DNA from: Cyanophora paradoxa
Lineage: Eukaryota; Glaucocystophyceae; Cyanophorales; Cyanophoraceae
Assembly (NCBI GenBank): GCA_004431415.1
Contig: QPMI01000579.1
Location: 157,077 to 221,076, forward strand
Direction of reading: 5' to 3'
DNA length: 64,000 nucleotides
Each line of letters opens with the position of its first letter. Positions within the stretch are counted from its first letter, which is position 1. The notes beneath the pieces are model-generated. The model saw only the letters and a list, made by a program, of their open reading frames with translations, had not been told where the DNA came from and ran no database searches. Below, one piece after another: positions 34,201-38,119 of the stretch. Position numbers and translations under genes: made by a program.

Positions 34201-35335
34201 GAATATTCAAAATTCACACAGAACGCGTCGGCGTGTCGGCTTATAATAGACAATTGCAATTAGGCATACCGAAGTAGGTCGCGAAATGAACTGCGCAATC
34301 AGGGACGTCGACGTTGGTCGCAGCCATGGAACGCAGCGTTATTGCAGCAGATCAAGACGGATTTGCGGCCAGCTACAGCGCGTGCGCACCGGACAATCGA
34401 TCGCCCTGCATGGCGAGACAGCCAAGAGCTCCGGTGCAGTACGGAGCGGACGACGCTGTCGGCCCGTTGAACGTGTCGTTGATACGCCGCGCTGTGCCGT
34501 ACGCGAACGTGAACCCGGTCCCCCCGTCTGGTTGGCGGCCCGCGTCAGATTCAGCAGCGGCGCACGGCGCGAGTGCACACTCGTGAGGGAGTTGATGGAC
34601 TTGAAGCGGAAGCTCGCAGTGAAGAAGCGCGGCGGCGGCCCTGCCGGCTCGAAGACGAACATGCCCTCGCTCGGCGCGCCGCGCACGAGCCGAAGCGCGC
34701 CGTCTTCGGGCGACAGGGCGGCAGAACCCGTGATCGACCACCTGCGGATTGAAGGAAAAGCTCAGCAATCAGGCCCTCATCGCGTCTGTACCGCGCCCGC
34801 GCTCGTTTCACATACCGGTGCGAGGTGGGAGGGCCCGCGGTGGTGTTGAAGCTCTCTTTGAAGACCACGAATCCGTAGGGGCCGCGCTCAAATATCACAG
34901 AAAAGTTCGTCGATGTAGTCGCCTGCAAAGAGGGCGTGGGGAGATTCGCGATCCTGCCACGAAGGTCCCCGGAAAAAGCGAAAGTGATATTTGAGAAGCT
35001 GGCTGCTTGGTTTCCGGCACGTAGCTGGCAGTGGGTTTGTGACCCCACGAGCTGTCTAAGCAGTGGAAGTGTGGCAGGAAAGCAACTTAATTCAGCTTGT
35101 CCCGACACTCGGTGCGCTGAAAAAACTGCGCAATAATGTTTTGGTGCACTCGAACACTAACGATCGCGAGCGCAAGCCGCAAAAGTTTCCGCGCGCACCC
35201 AGGACCAGGATTATTGAAAGTTGAAGAATGCTGATCTGTCCATGGCCAGCTGGCATACGCAAAGGCGGCGGACGTATTGTCCCAAGTCGCCTTTGTTTCA
35301 TGCACATGCATATGGGCGTTGCAATCGGGCACTGG
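1..35335 (-). CDS. Giant mosaic gene of ConA-like lectin and Ig-like cassettes (3' end outside window)
   Basis: Seen: the minus strand reads as one series of repeated cassettes. Each has an Ig-like domain of about 80 residues, typically opening with a pair of Cys 15-30 residues apart in a C-x-F-x-P context, then a stretch typified by LFEEDFS, GSA-x-x-NG-x-L-x-LTP, PR-x-F-x-x-x-F-x-FR, G-x-GFSFSYG, W-x-x-V-x-I-x-V, VDG and IDDVSI. Known: that order of motifs fits the concanavalin A-like/L-type lectin beta-sandwich superfamily. Frames continue across many short introns whose in-frame stops are removed by splicing. Many N-x-S/T sites fit a secreted or surface glycoprotein. Inference: one cell-surface or extracellular adhesion protein of several thousand residues. 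It could instead be several tandem genes, because no internal terminator or promoter was proven either way. No transmembrane anchor was identified; the C-terminus lies left of the window. Confidence 0.75.
735..1990 (-). CDS. Cassette 2: Ig-like plus ConA-like domain, three exons
   Basis: The 5' exon 1409-1867 carries the Ig-like domain (VLTC ... MMCSFEPR) and the ConA start (RVLYEADFN, GSAKVVNGSLRL, VKPRSFE). Exon 1156-1252 continues with IEIADGPGISLEP. It joins the 1-1121 exon (WWLANLNAAGNGLSISW ... WIDDFKIIDL) across a 34-bp intron (1122-1155, GTGCGA...TAG). The upstream intron 1868-1919 is 52 bp with donor GTGCGT. Phases agree at each of these joints. One of the smallest introns in the window sits here. 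Confidence 0.75.
1990..3015 (-). CDS. Cassette 3: Ig-like plus ConA-like domain
   Basis: Exon 2577-3209 contains the Ig-like domain (ALCTLRIRDASNAPVVIDSD, then SSLVGHVRAFGGFG) and the ConA start (QVFASAFN, MAGSARIENGYLYLA, WYDGFTFR). Exon 2400-2510 follows (YGSGLPRGSS ... SYELLIQF), then 1920-2341 (SYWVAMAYRG, KVTVSVMPH, RLYVSVSG, GVALSNMSV). Introns 2511-2576 (66 bp) and 2342-2399 (58 bp) keep frame. The region is unusually rich in Trp and Tyr, as expected for the exposed loops and core of lectin-like sandwiches. Confidence 0.75.
3015..4482 (-). CDS. Cassette 4: Ig-like plus ConA-like domain
   Basis: Exon 3971-4731 holds the previous domain's C-terminus, this Ig-like domain (LQCAHTAPWSV ... 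VDCTFTPRYMGVP) and the ConA start (RVLFEEDFS, GAARINGTGKYLALTP, SPRYFTISFRYR, GDGISFSY). Exon 3819-3900 adds GSNMTVGTTPND. Exon 3473-3755 adds GLSVLIRANG, WHTITISVTP and AITVVLDDRTILQNYPLYW. Exon 2577-3209 closes the domain with AIDDITFYSYD. Introns are 70 bp (3901-3970), 63 bp (3756-3818) and about 263 bp (3210-3472). The longest carries a stretch that would read as hydrophobic residues but is best explained as intron. Confidence 0.75.
4482..5770 (-). CDS. Cassette 5: Ig-like plus ConA-like domain
   Basis: The Ig-like domain (LDCAQYVLAAGT ... VSCTFVPRRGADPIPIDADS) lies in an exon ending at 5592. A 61-bp intron 5531-5591 (donor GTGCGC) joins it to 5346-5530 with GFGSSFVFSF, TIYFEDFDSNY and RDGYLALTPRSSS. 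Exon 5073-5263 carries APRHFSASWKM and SFRYGAGTSPNKG. Exon 4775-4911 has WLSYMPDRWSNIEIHIVPH and TLHVKQ. The end (GVDDLLIRSND) is in exon 3971-4731. Splice sites were chosen because they rebuild the same block seen in the other cassettes. Confidence 0.7.
5770..7250 (-). CDS. Cassette 6: Ig-like plus ConA-like domain
   Basis: The Ig-like domain (WRCTFTPLLRGEP, TAELFVDASGSLRGSVIADI) occupies about 7130-6950. The ConA start is near 6885-6700 (RTLFYESFDG, AYVNSTGQYLVLTP). Exon about 6222-6650 carries PRYFAANFRFRMD, GDGFAFHYGSNMSVG, AGLSILFRARG, VWHNVSIQVQP and LLTVTVDG. C-terminal strands follow around 6150-6020 (YHELDNVEII). Exon ends were placed approximately; the small exons between 6020 and 5860 were not resolved base by base. 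Confidence 0.65.
7250..8345 (-). CDS. Cassette 7: Ig-like plus ConA-like domain
   Basis: The domain opens with ECDATQLMSYALRDVRCSLL near 8340. After an intron it continues (about 8190-7530) with GLSGSLVGTVTEFGGIG, HKLFEEDFSG, AKVEDGSLSLTR, LSRSFRVDFKLR, GAGVSFGPSVSLS, IFVYAPSKS and WRGVQIHCVPD. A further exon (about 7500-7220) supplies the closing strands FSFWGESLYYDS and VQIDDVSIES, followed by the start of the next Ig-like domain. Exon limits are approximate. No frame break was seen once GTGCGN introns are removed. Confidence 0.7.
8345..9560 (-). CDS. Cassette 8: Ig-like plus ConA-like domain
   Basis: One long exon (about 9717-9000) carries the previous domain's closing AVDDLVISSLD, then the Ig-like domain with MACSGRSWSAV and ACVLSPS, then the ConA start RRVVYEQDFASG, GSASLQNGSLCL, TPGFFRMSLKVS and GQGLGISYGSNVP. 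After introns near 8990-8830, the C-terminal half reads WRELVITVDSYLWY, YDNTFIGTWSASSKYQFLLW and LFAVRSILVESLG down to about 8460. The acceptor of the last exon is not certain. Confidence 0.7.
9560..10745 (-). CDS. Cassette 9: Ig-like plus ConA-like domain
   Basis: The Ig-like part (about 10745-10560) shows LIPISADASTALRLRF and TNTLVG. After an intron, 10519-10150 carries WTFSLKFGTTIFAASFDSD, ARIENGMLILTPRG, RARFFSAQFRYRS and GYGLSFAVGGIPLG. The C-terminal half is split over at least two exons (about 10070-9980 and 9970-9750) with WRTVNIQVMP and AELRILINNVVIL. The closing strand is in the next exon (about 9717-9560). This cassette directly follows the jelly-roll pair. Confidence 0.65.
10745..12600 (-). 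CDS. Two tandem jelly-roll (galactose-binding-like) domains
   Basis: Two related blocks replace the usual cassette. Block one spans about 12575-11780: GSGWSKTATNPVRDNTWTF, TTIDLTGKL, then AYVQLQFLADDLVDDISVNG, MGTNTLTIRTWNSN and MLAVYVEVGG. Block two spans about 11500-10750: a WALDPNNGG segment, AIDLSGLLQSSAYVNISVLA, RVDDILVNGLSIFASG, NLLTVRVYAAAS and LALYAEVLG. Known: the order aromatic strand, A-D-D/N, V-x-VNG, N-x-L-x-I, A-x-Y is typical of sugar-binding jelly-roll modules. Inference: carbohydrate-binding inserts that arose by internal duplication. Exons are short and their limits approximate. Confidence 0.6.
12600..13775 (-). CDS. Cassette 10: Ig-like plus ConA-like domain
   Basis: Exon about 13775-13010 reads MECDATVGPYAVSTD ... 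FEFDCELHPRVDGDSFKVDG, GGSLAGPASAMNFD, RTLFARNFTVPQ, AALVTSAERSYLRLT, LPSFSQFRFQFRA, DQLVFSFGGEIP and WQNCVIELGPSYW. It stops at a GTAAGC donor. After an intron of roughly 100 bp the next exon (about 12900-12600) has ASLTVIVDGVKRVQD, RSWSYALAAS and FSEFAIADAAV, the usual C-terminal strands. Confidence 0.75.
13780..15045 (-). CDS. Cassette 11: Ig-like plus ConA-like domain
   Basis: The Ig-like domain is split. The part near 15050-14950 has TICNVSVVRNGVAFPV. The part near 14870-14770 has VSIWLAPTISGQLTGLDDSW. The ConA start is about 14745-14530 (RTLWYSNFDGTSP, GYLQLHPNG, RSPRFFRCF). Exon about 14350-13860 carries GTGLGFSYGPASTAL, LNVRLQSYAGQS, WQTLAIHVREDP, ALVTVKINNVTS, WKMLFWGDSLAG and IAIQELQIDAWD. 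Exon joins are approximate. A short exon around 14930-14880 may exist but is not proven. Confidence 0.65.
15045..15890 (-). CDS. IPT/TIG domain and a flanking beta-rich segment
   Basis: Positions about 15800-15510 encode EPRLTGLAPFDGPVGGRFIQ, VQGVDLYAGSVFFNS, RAVRVFPPRSLTPGKYAVRL and PTLYIVNPS. That is the standard IPT/TIG order: a P-x-I-x-x-x-x-P-x-x-GP-x-GG opening, a V-x-G strand, then a P-x-x-x-x-G-x-Y-x-V ending. IPT/TIG folds are Ig-like and common in extracellular receptors. It is preceded (about 15850) by GAGALKVAYRGTSIAST. A further segment at 15330-15150 (NDTSLSLYIGGTLISKVC, AISAQLNGRENVPGLFDVAL) bridges to the next Ig-like domain. Introns near 15450 and 15230 are inferred. Confidence 0.65.
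15890..17084 (-). CDS. Cassette 12: Ig-like plus ConA-like domain, interrupted by a 32-base poly(C) on the coding strand
   Basis: The Ig-like part (ANCTLELRRSGAPVAVDAGD, DGTLVGSVSTFGGFA) and ConA start (SLVFAENFTSAW, PRFFKASWRYKLCC, GDGFSFSIGRHAFG) occupy about 17084-16510. An intron starting GTGCGTGTAC and ending TCACAG (about 16500-16440) removes a diverged stretch. Then IRLWTSWAYAGGQFVVVFDS leads into the homopolymer (16186-16217), followed by an exon ending at a GTGAAT donor near 16060. The closing strands NFALFGSNAVYGYADEVGIS are at about 15990-15900. As given, the 32 C residues put the two sides out of frame; 31 or 34 would restore it. Confidence 0.6.
16186..16217. repeat. Homopolymer of 32 G on the plus strand (poly-C in the coding strand)
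   Basis: An uninterrupted run of 32 G, the only such tract in the window. In the paralogous exon of the next segmental copy the same site has only six G in a row (near 23640); the third copy differs. On the coding strand it would add a run of about eleven prolines. Its length decides whether downstream codons are in frame. Homopolymers of this length are error-prone in both sequencing and replication. Confidence 0.9.
17131..18600 (-). CDS. Cassette 13 (copy A): Ig-like plus ConA-like domain
   Basis: Exon about 18600-18150 has LSCGAGLDIASWG, FSCNATLRLEGAPSLGSPAF, PRLVFERNFSRGG, GSAVAADQNLTLCP and CRGFYTFRPQAG. After an intron, the exon ending near 17845 has TVPMAFVYGNVPVDFADV, LFFASDVGINFFI and KYVYVWKQQTLINN. 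A further exon (about 17785-17690) has PASGWRVVKFSIHRDS and LLFVLQVDEYSK. The remaining stretch to 17131 (about 560 bp) should hold the closing strands and the entry to cassette 12, but I could not fix its exons. Confidence 0.65.
18690..20190 (-). CDS. Cassette 14 (copy A): Ig-like plus ConA-like domain
   Basis: The end of the exon around 20190-19885 carries ATCRLETRLASNSIHFDP, LSGGLRGRVVQDLA, GPYGFVVFKESFNTTAGPP. An intron (GTGTGTGC...GCAG) leads to WSITGSAALSPEDGALRLV and PPPRFFTASFRF. A 52-bp intron then gives GGTGFTFAYGTARRIND. Downstream exons include KYGYLSIWHPTTR and, after an intron of about 100 bp whose in-frame stop is spliced out, VWRSAAVHVRPG, VVVSVVVDGETTLEDV and GWTFRVS, then EEYDASLRDSVL and GTLTVRLPAAVSSN. 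The last exon ends at a GC donor. Confidence 0.65.
20190..21005 (-). CDS. Two Ig-like domains (copy A)
   Basis: Domain one (about 21005-20577) reads AEAVVCTYAAKKAGGPIFVD, EGLQVGSLVANVVFTSGDEF, RVTVTMMRGAAVALSTSF. It is joined through a 48-bp GC-AG intron (about 20530-20577) to domain two: LPTEVVVHCAKIAVQVNAS, SARPARQGTPIFAPLGTVNA, YRFNFTAAASITSGSVTLFY. These resemble the Ig-like part of the cassettes but are not followed by a lectin-like domain, so they form a spacer array. Confidence 0.6.
21040..21700 (-). CDS. GON-like domain (copy A)
   Basis: The exon encodes TNDFLALPMGGAYGVSNYAN, YFWGLRFDYPATALG, FAVNAMDFVSAVTG, AWGGPCDTDG, LNLDLRGTPFAIHTSWKH, then a tail with GQCAGMHYTL. Known: GON domains (first described at the C-terminus of ADAMTS9-type proteases) have an EYL-x-L opening, a T-x-F/x-V-x-x-x-x-DF stretch, a GDC, then a hydrophobic-DL-x-GT-x-F-x-I block and a conserved W. 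This region follows that order. Role unknown in this context, and the assignment is by motif only. An identical module is in copy B at 28511-29171. Confidence 0.5.
21790..23395 (-). CDS. Run of Ig-like domains (copy A)
   Basis: From 5' to 3': about 23395-22730 with SPIANTSVIAVSG, NASCGSDLIAVNSTVDC and IVVVNGTSGLPELRFTLNAT; about 22680-22510 with GSASGIFNVSVANTTGIVRL and NSFSFPLNATGRELLPV; about 22440-22190 with WDLVLRGTFVLTSSSGSTV and RTLVQPRALVVLGEP; about 22050-21795 with SVLASNVTLSHPGMLATKL and SSFVFEVTYTFVGSP. The exons are separated by short introns. Alternating hydrophobic residues and N-x-S/T sites fit Ig-like or filamin-like sandwiches. Individual families cannot be named from this. 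Confidence 0.55.
23395..24771 (-). CDS. Cassette 15 (copy B of cassette 12): Ig-like plus ConA-like domain
   Basis: NCTLELRRSGAPVAVDAGD, DGTLVGSVSAFGGFA, SLVFAENFTSAWSF and PRFFRASWRYKLCCGKTG lead to GFAFSIGAFPLGWNVT. An intron starting GTGCGTTATG and ending GTCTAG removes a stop-containing stretch. VRLYTLWARAGQHYVHVYDD and VTWRGRIVVPSISIPRW follow, ending at a GTGAAACC donor near 23520. The closing strands FAFFGSNAGYGYATEAGISD are at about 23460-23390. Unlike cassette 12, the homopolymer here is only six bases and the frame is intact. Confidence 0.7.
24620..26080 (-). CDS. Cassette 16 (copy B of cassette 13)
   Basis: Nearly identical to 17131-18600 at an offset of about 7478-7486 bp. A handful of substitutions change residues, for example WGG to SGG before GAGTVSF and WQYAR to WQYSR. 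The same exon blocks are recognisable, including LVFERNFSRGGPWQY, MAFVYGNVPVDFADVN and GWRVVKFSIHRDS. One repeat-sized difference near 25328 is a 5-bp shorter GCGCA run than in copies A and C. Exons 24630-25180 remain unresolved, as in copy A. Confidence 0.65.
26160..27670 (-). CDS. Cassette 17 (copy B of cassette 14)
   Basis: Virtually identical to 18690-20190 at +7478 bp, including introns, so all splice choices made there apply. Recognisable blocks are FVVFKESFNTTAGPPTSYR, WSITGSAALSPEDGALRLV, GGTGFTFAYGTARR, VVVSVVVDGETTLEDV and GTLTVRLPAAVSSN. Confidence 0.65.
27670..28485 (-). CDS. Two Ig-like domains (copy B)
   Basis: Same pair as 20190-21005. The exons match almost exactly (GGPIFVDVTPANVYA, RVTVTMMRGAAVALS, GTPIFAPLGTVNASLSS). 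The GC-AG intron joining the two domains (about 28009-28049, 41 bp) has a largely different sequence from its 48-bp counterpart in copy A. The first domain also has several clustered changes (EVGS to QAGS type) near 28230-28300. Confidence 0.6.
28511..29171 (-). CDS. GON-like domain (copy B)
   Basis: The module matches 21040-21700 at +7471 bp, with one conservative change (TIVIPG to TIAIPG). Retention of the GG-x-C, hydrophobic-DL-x-GT-x-F and W positions in both copies is uninformative about selection, because the copies are almost identical at DNA level. Confidence 0.5.
29261..30866 (-). CDS. Run of Ig-like domains (copy B)
   Basis: Counterpart of 21790-23395 at +7471 bp with scattered single-base differences, among them ATL to AML before EGSASG and VQITSC to VHITSC. 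Domain order and intron positions are the same. I see no frame break specific to this copy. Confidence 0.55.
30866..32238 (-). CDS. Cassette 18 (copy C of cassettes 12 and 15)
   Basis: The N-terminal half (31430-31950) is essentially identical to cassette 15. The C-terminal stretch around 31080-31170 differs: after TNEPMYPMEVWVSCAEMG it reads into a sequence unrelated to the GGGGGG region of the other copies, before rejoining at VVVPSISIPRW. So the hypervariable patch next to the homopolymer site is different in all three copies. The closing FAFFGSNAGYGYATEAGISD is at about 30930-30860. Confidence 0.65.
32085..33550 (-). CDS. Cassette 19 (copy C of cassette 13)
   Basis: Same exon blocks as cassettes 13 and 16, with more substitutions (for example CNATMRLEGAPSL, RPQSGGAGTVSF). 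A 6-bp in-frame insertion at 32368-32373 turns one ACG into ACG-CGT-ACG relative to copies A and B. It lies in the 32130-32640 stretch whose exons I could not assign. The lectin-like exons LVFERNFSRGGPWQYSRG and MAFVYGNVPVDFADVN are intact. Confidence 0.65.
33620..35085 (-). CDS. Cassette 20 (copy C of cassette 14), most upstream cassette seen
   Basis: Blocks VVVSVAVDGETTLEDV, GYLSIWHPTTRYAQGG, GGTGFTFAYGTARRIND, PPPRFFTASFRFKS and GPYGFVVFKESFNTTAGPP match copies A and B. The Ig-like part upstream (35050-34880) is different: THCQLRAGNQAASFSN, ITFAFSGDLRGRIANL. Copy C therefore breaks off inside this cassette. Its introns at 33.78-34.08 and 34.20-34.28 kb have diverged from A and B while flanking exons stayed alike. 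The exon acceptor is probably the TTAG at about 35053. Confidence 0.65.
35110..35335 (-). CDS. Candidate first exon with signal-peptide-like sequence
   Basis: An ATG at 35254-35256 opens a frame starting MPAGHGQISILQLSIILVLG. It has a short polar start, a hydrophobic core (ISILQLSIILVLG) and small residues after it, as in secretory signal peptides. A secreted protein this size would need one, and no cassette is recognisable further upstream. The donor joining it to the Ig-like exon ending near 35052 could not be fixed; a GTGTTC in frame is one option. Without transcript data this start is a guess. Confidence 0.25.
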
Positions 35336-36450
35336 TCATGAAAAGCCGTCACATGGCCCTGGAGTTCGCTTCCGCCCGCGATTTCTGACATGGATGCATC
35401 CTGCGATTTTTTAATATGAGCTCGCGATCGAGCGAACGTATACATACGTTCCAGCCTTGCAGCACGTCTTCAAGTGCACGCACTGAAAGACCAGAGAGCT
35501 TCCGATGTGGCATGCGCAGCTTAGCATGCATATGATTACTTCGGGCAATGTGCCAGCGTGCTGTCATCGTTCTATCTCAGGAACCTGGGCACAGTACTCA
35601 TGCGTCAGGGATGTAGAATGCCGCGCGCGCCGCGGCGCGCTTTCGCAAGCATTCGCTGGGCACGCGCGCACCGGTGCACGTGCACGTTGTCGAACCTCAC
35701 GCGAATCCAGATGCCTGCTGCAGATAGCTATAGCTTGAGGCTGCTGCTGCTGCGTAAGTATCCGTACTGCGGTAGATGCTGCAGCGGACCGTCGAAGAGT
35801 GTACTAAGCGGTTGGCAGGCGGCGGGAGCCAAACATGTACAGCAGATGCATGCGAAACCGACATAAGCTCAAGGGCGAGATCTTCGGGAGTTCGGAGCGC
35901 GCTGCGGTGTCGCACGTGCGATGCATATGCATACAGCGTGCACGCGGTCCCCCACGGCCGCCAGGCTGATGTGCACCCAAGGTGAAGCTTTGAGAGCCTA
36001 GCTATAGCTATGAGGCGAAGTTTTGAGAACCGAGCTACTAGGCTATATATGATAGCATATGCTCCGCAGCTGAGGGCCTATATAGCTATACCAGGAAGTC
36101 GCCAAGCACTGCACACGTGCACGGCACTGCGCATCATAGCATGCGGCAGGTGCGCGATGCTCGGCCGTGCTGCCAGCTGCAGCTGCAGGCGCCAGCCGGG
36201 CTGTACGTAATACCGCGTATCTCCCGGGTCCGACGGTCACACCAGGTCACAGTTCTCAGATCGTGGGCCTCGGAGTCTAGTGCCACGGTGTGCACGGATC
36301 AGCCGGCGCCGCTGAGCTGCAGCCTGGCAGACCGGTCGCCGTATCGTCGGTATCGAACGTATACGACTCCGTGACGAGTACGTCCAGCCGCTGAGCTGCT
36401 CCGGGATCCCGGCCGGAGTTCGAGGAGATCTAGAGGCGAGGCGACCGTCC
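35335..36450. other. No gene recognised
   Basis: Mixed-composition sequence with many short dyads (runs of AGCT, GCATGC, TATAGCTA) but no reading frame with family motifs, no splice-linked frame and no RNA gene that I can see. It would contain the promoter of the giant gene if that gene starts near 35.25 kb. Confidence 0.5.
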
Positions 36451-36930
36451 AACAGATCTAGACTCGGACAGAGTCGGACTGCTCCCAGAGCCTGGGCCAG
36501 AGGCCCAGAGCCTACTAGGCTAGTACTAGCTATAGGCTAGAGCCTAGAGGGTTAGGGGGGGTACTATCCGGTTGTAAACTTTTAATCGATGGTTAACTCT
36601 AGTACAGCACTAGTAGTATACGTAGTGCTGAGTCCTACTGACTCCCAGTGAGTCGACAGACTCGACACTGACTCGACAGTGACTCAGTGACTCCGGACAC
36701 CGGGACTCCGGAGTCCGGACTCCGGAGTATACCGGGGCCCAGCGAGTCAGTTTGGCAGCGACTCTCAGTACTGTACTACTAGTAGCCTAGTAGTAGTACT
36801 TAGTAGTCTAGTACTGCCTCTGTACTCAGTAGTACTGTACTGCCACAGTACTGGTACTACGTATACTGGTACTACGGTACATGTCCAGTCACACAGTCGA
36901 CTCACACTAGTGACACTGTGGCCATGGGCC
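36450..36930. repeat. Dyad-rich low-complexity spacer (CTAG, AGTACT, GACTC/GAGTC, TCCGGA words)
   Basis: Built almost wholly of overlapping short palindromes: TAGTACTA, GACTCGAC, CAGTGACTCAGTGACTCC, repeated TCCGGA. It contains GTA-TAC-GTA (36616-36624) and TAC-GTA-TAC (36858-36866). There is no coding potential. The same texture returns at 37360-37460 and 62567-63000. Confidence 0.7.
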
Positions 36931-36939
36931 ACGCCGTGT

Positions 36940-37105
36940 GACGGCCGCCCGGCGCCCACGTACTACGGTACCCGGGCCGACCCGGCCCGGGCCCACGGGG
37001 CCCGGGCCACGCGGCGGCGCGGGCCGCGCGGCCCACGCCGCGGCCCACGCGTACGCGGCCCCCACCGTGCCACGGGCCCGGCCCCACCCGGGACCGCCCG
37101 GACCG
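36940..37105. other. Extreme-GC block
   Basis: About 165 bp made almost entirely of G and C, in words such as GGCCCGGGCC, GCCGCGCGGC and CCGCGGCC, with ACG-CGT-ACG at 37047-37055. Any open frames here are compositional. It lies directly left of the MITE. Confidence 0.7.
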
Positions 37106-37108
37106 GTA

Positions 37109-37323
37109 CTGTAGGACGGCTTTTTTAGCCGTCGCTTTATTTTGCCGTAAATTGCCGAGAGGCCGCATTCGGCAATTTTAAGCGTCGGCAATGTTGTTGG
37201 GGGTAGAGGTTTTCTTAGGCCGCCATAGAGCGAATGTTTGGATTCGGCAATTTATTACCACGGCAATTCCGTTTTGGACGAATTCGGCAATTTTTCACGA
37301 CGGCAATTTAAGCCGTCCTACAG
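37109..37323. mobile_element. MITE with 26-bp terminal inverted repeats and TA target duplication
   Basis: The left end starts CTGTAGGACGGCTT, and the right end is its reverse complement; 22 of 26 terminal bases pair. TA flanks both ends, and the flanks extend the symmetry to CGGTA/TACCG. Each terminal repeat is itself a small hairpin (GACGGCT ... AGCCGTC). The 215-bp interior repeats CGGCAATT-type words at least five times and has no coding capacity. A TA duplication points to a Tc1/mariner-like transposase acting in trans; that is inference. It sits inside the dyad-rich spacer. Confidence 0.8.
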
Positions 37324-37808
37324 TACCGGCGGACCGCGGCGGTACGGCGGTACCGCGGGGCCCAGTGACTCTCAGTGAGCTCGAGGGACACTGAGTGCCA
37401 CTGAGTCACTGACTCAGAGTGACTCTGCCAGACTGCCACTGAGTCCACTAAGTACACTGTCCTAGTACTGTTTCTGGTTCGTGATTGGTGAGATAAAAAA
37501 ACACGCGTATGCGTACGCGATATCGCATTATTAATATTATGATTCGCATACTTAATTGGGACGATTTTCGTAATTTATTTGATTCTAGAGTCTATATATA
37601 TACATATAAAGTATTTTTTAAAGACTGATCATGATGAAAAGTCGTTAAAATTACGTACCTATGTTTTAAATTGACCCTATCTTCTGCCTTTCTGAATTCA
37701 CTTTTTGTTTGCAAGTTGTTTTTCTGAGTGACAAATCAGAGCGTTGCACGATGTGGGGAACGAAGCGGACATTAAGGGGGGAATGCTTCAATGGGGACGC
37801 TAAAAAAA

Positions 37809-37874
37809 CGAGACCGGCCCTATCGTCGGGCTATCGTGATTCGAGACCGGCCCTATCGTCGGGCTATCGTGATT
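37809..37874. repeat. 33-bp direct repeat, two perfect copies
   Basis: Copies at 37809-37841 and 37842-37874, each beginning CGAGACCGGCCCTATCGTCG. GC-rich words stand out in AT-rich surroundings. Function unknown. Confidence 0.9.
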
Positions 37875-37906
37875 CGAAATTAAAATACTGGACGCAGAAA
37901 ATTAGT

Positions 37907-37967
37907 GGAGCCCGAAATTAGCTATAGTGGACCGAAAACTTGACTCAGTCTACTAATTTCGGGCTCC
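37907..37967. repeat. Perfect 15-bp inverted repeat with 31-bp loop
   Basis: Arms GGAGCCCGAAATTAG (37907-37921) and its reverse complement (37953-37967). ATACTGGA-like words also lie outside both arms (37885-37892 and 37966-37972), so the symmetry is wider than the core. It could be a stem-loop or the remnant of a small inverted-repeat element. Confidence 0.75.
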
Positions 37968-37978
37968 AGTATGCTGCT

Positions 37979-38119
37979 AACCTGCCCTATACAGTACCCC
38001 CGTTGTTTTATTAATGTCTAACTTAGAAGCAATTTTTTTAAACATAGAATGTCTAAGTGTATCGGCTTGATCAATATAATCTTTTAATTCTTCAGGCTCT
38101 ATAAAGTTCTTTCGAGTAA
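37979..38119 (-). pseudogene. AT-rich coding-like remnant, unrecognised
   Basis: Reading leftward from 38119, 47 codons are open with a normal-looking amphipathic composition, including EELKDYIDQADTLRHSMFKK and then IASKLDINKTTGVLYRAG. The codons are strongly AT-ending, unlike the GC-rich genes here. The frame has no start and ends in a stop-rich region. It looks like a piece of a gene from an AT-rich genome (organelle, bacterium or virus), but I do not recognise the family, and chance cannot be excluded at this length. Confidence 0.3.

Larger units (their letters stand above)
16625..34875. repeat. Tandem segmental duplication, 7.47-kb unit, two full copies and one partial
   Basis: Copy A is about 16.6-24.08 kb, copy B about 24.08-31.55 kb, copy C about 31.55-34.87 kb (partial). 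The offset between A and B is 7478 bp in the 18.5-20.5 kb part and 7471 bp after a 7-bp intron length change. Between B and C it is about 7450-7467 bp. Long stretches, introns included, are identical or nearly so over hundreds of bases. Differences cluster in a few introns and around the poly-G site. The unit carries three ConA cassettes, a GON-like domain and several Ig-like domains, so each unit adds roughly two thousand codons. Confidence 0.9.

Noticed and set aside
36548-36562. GGGTTAGGGG as telomeric repeat
   Set aside because: A single occurrence with no tandem repetition.
37709-37921. 70-codon frame with an 11-residue repeat as a small gene
   Set aside because: Its only repeat is the 33-bp DNA duplication, with no other coding evidence and no conserved partner.
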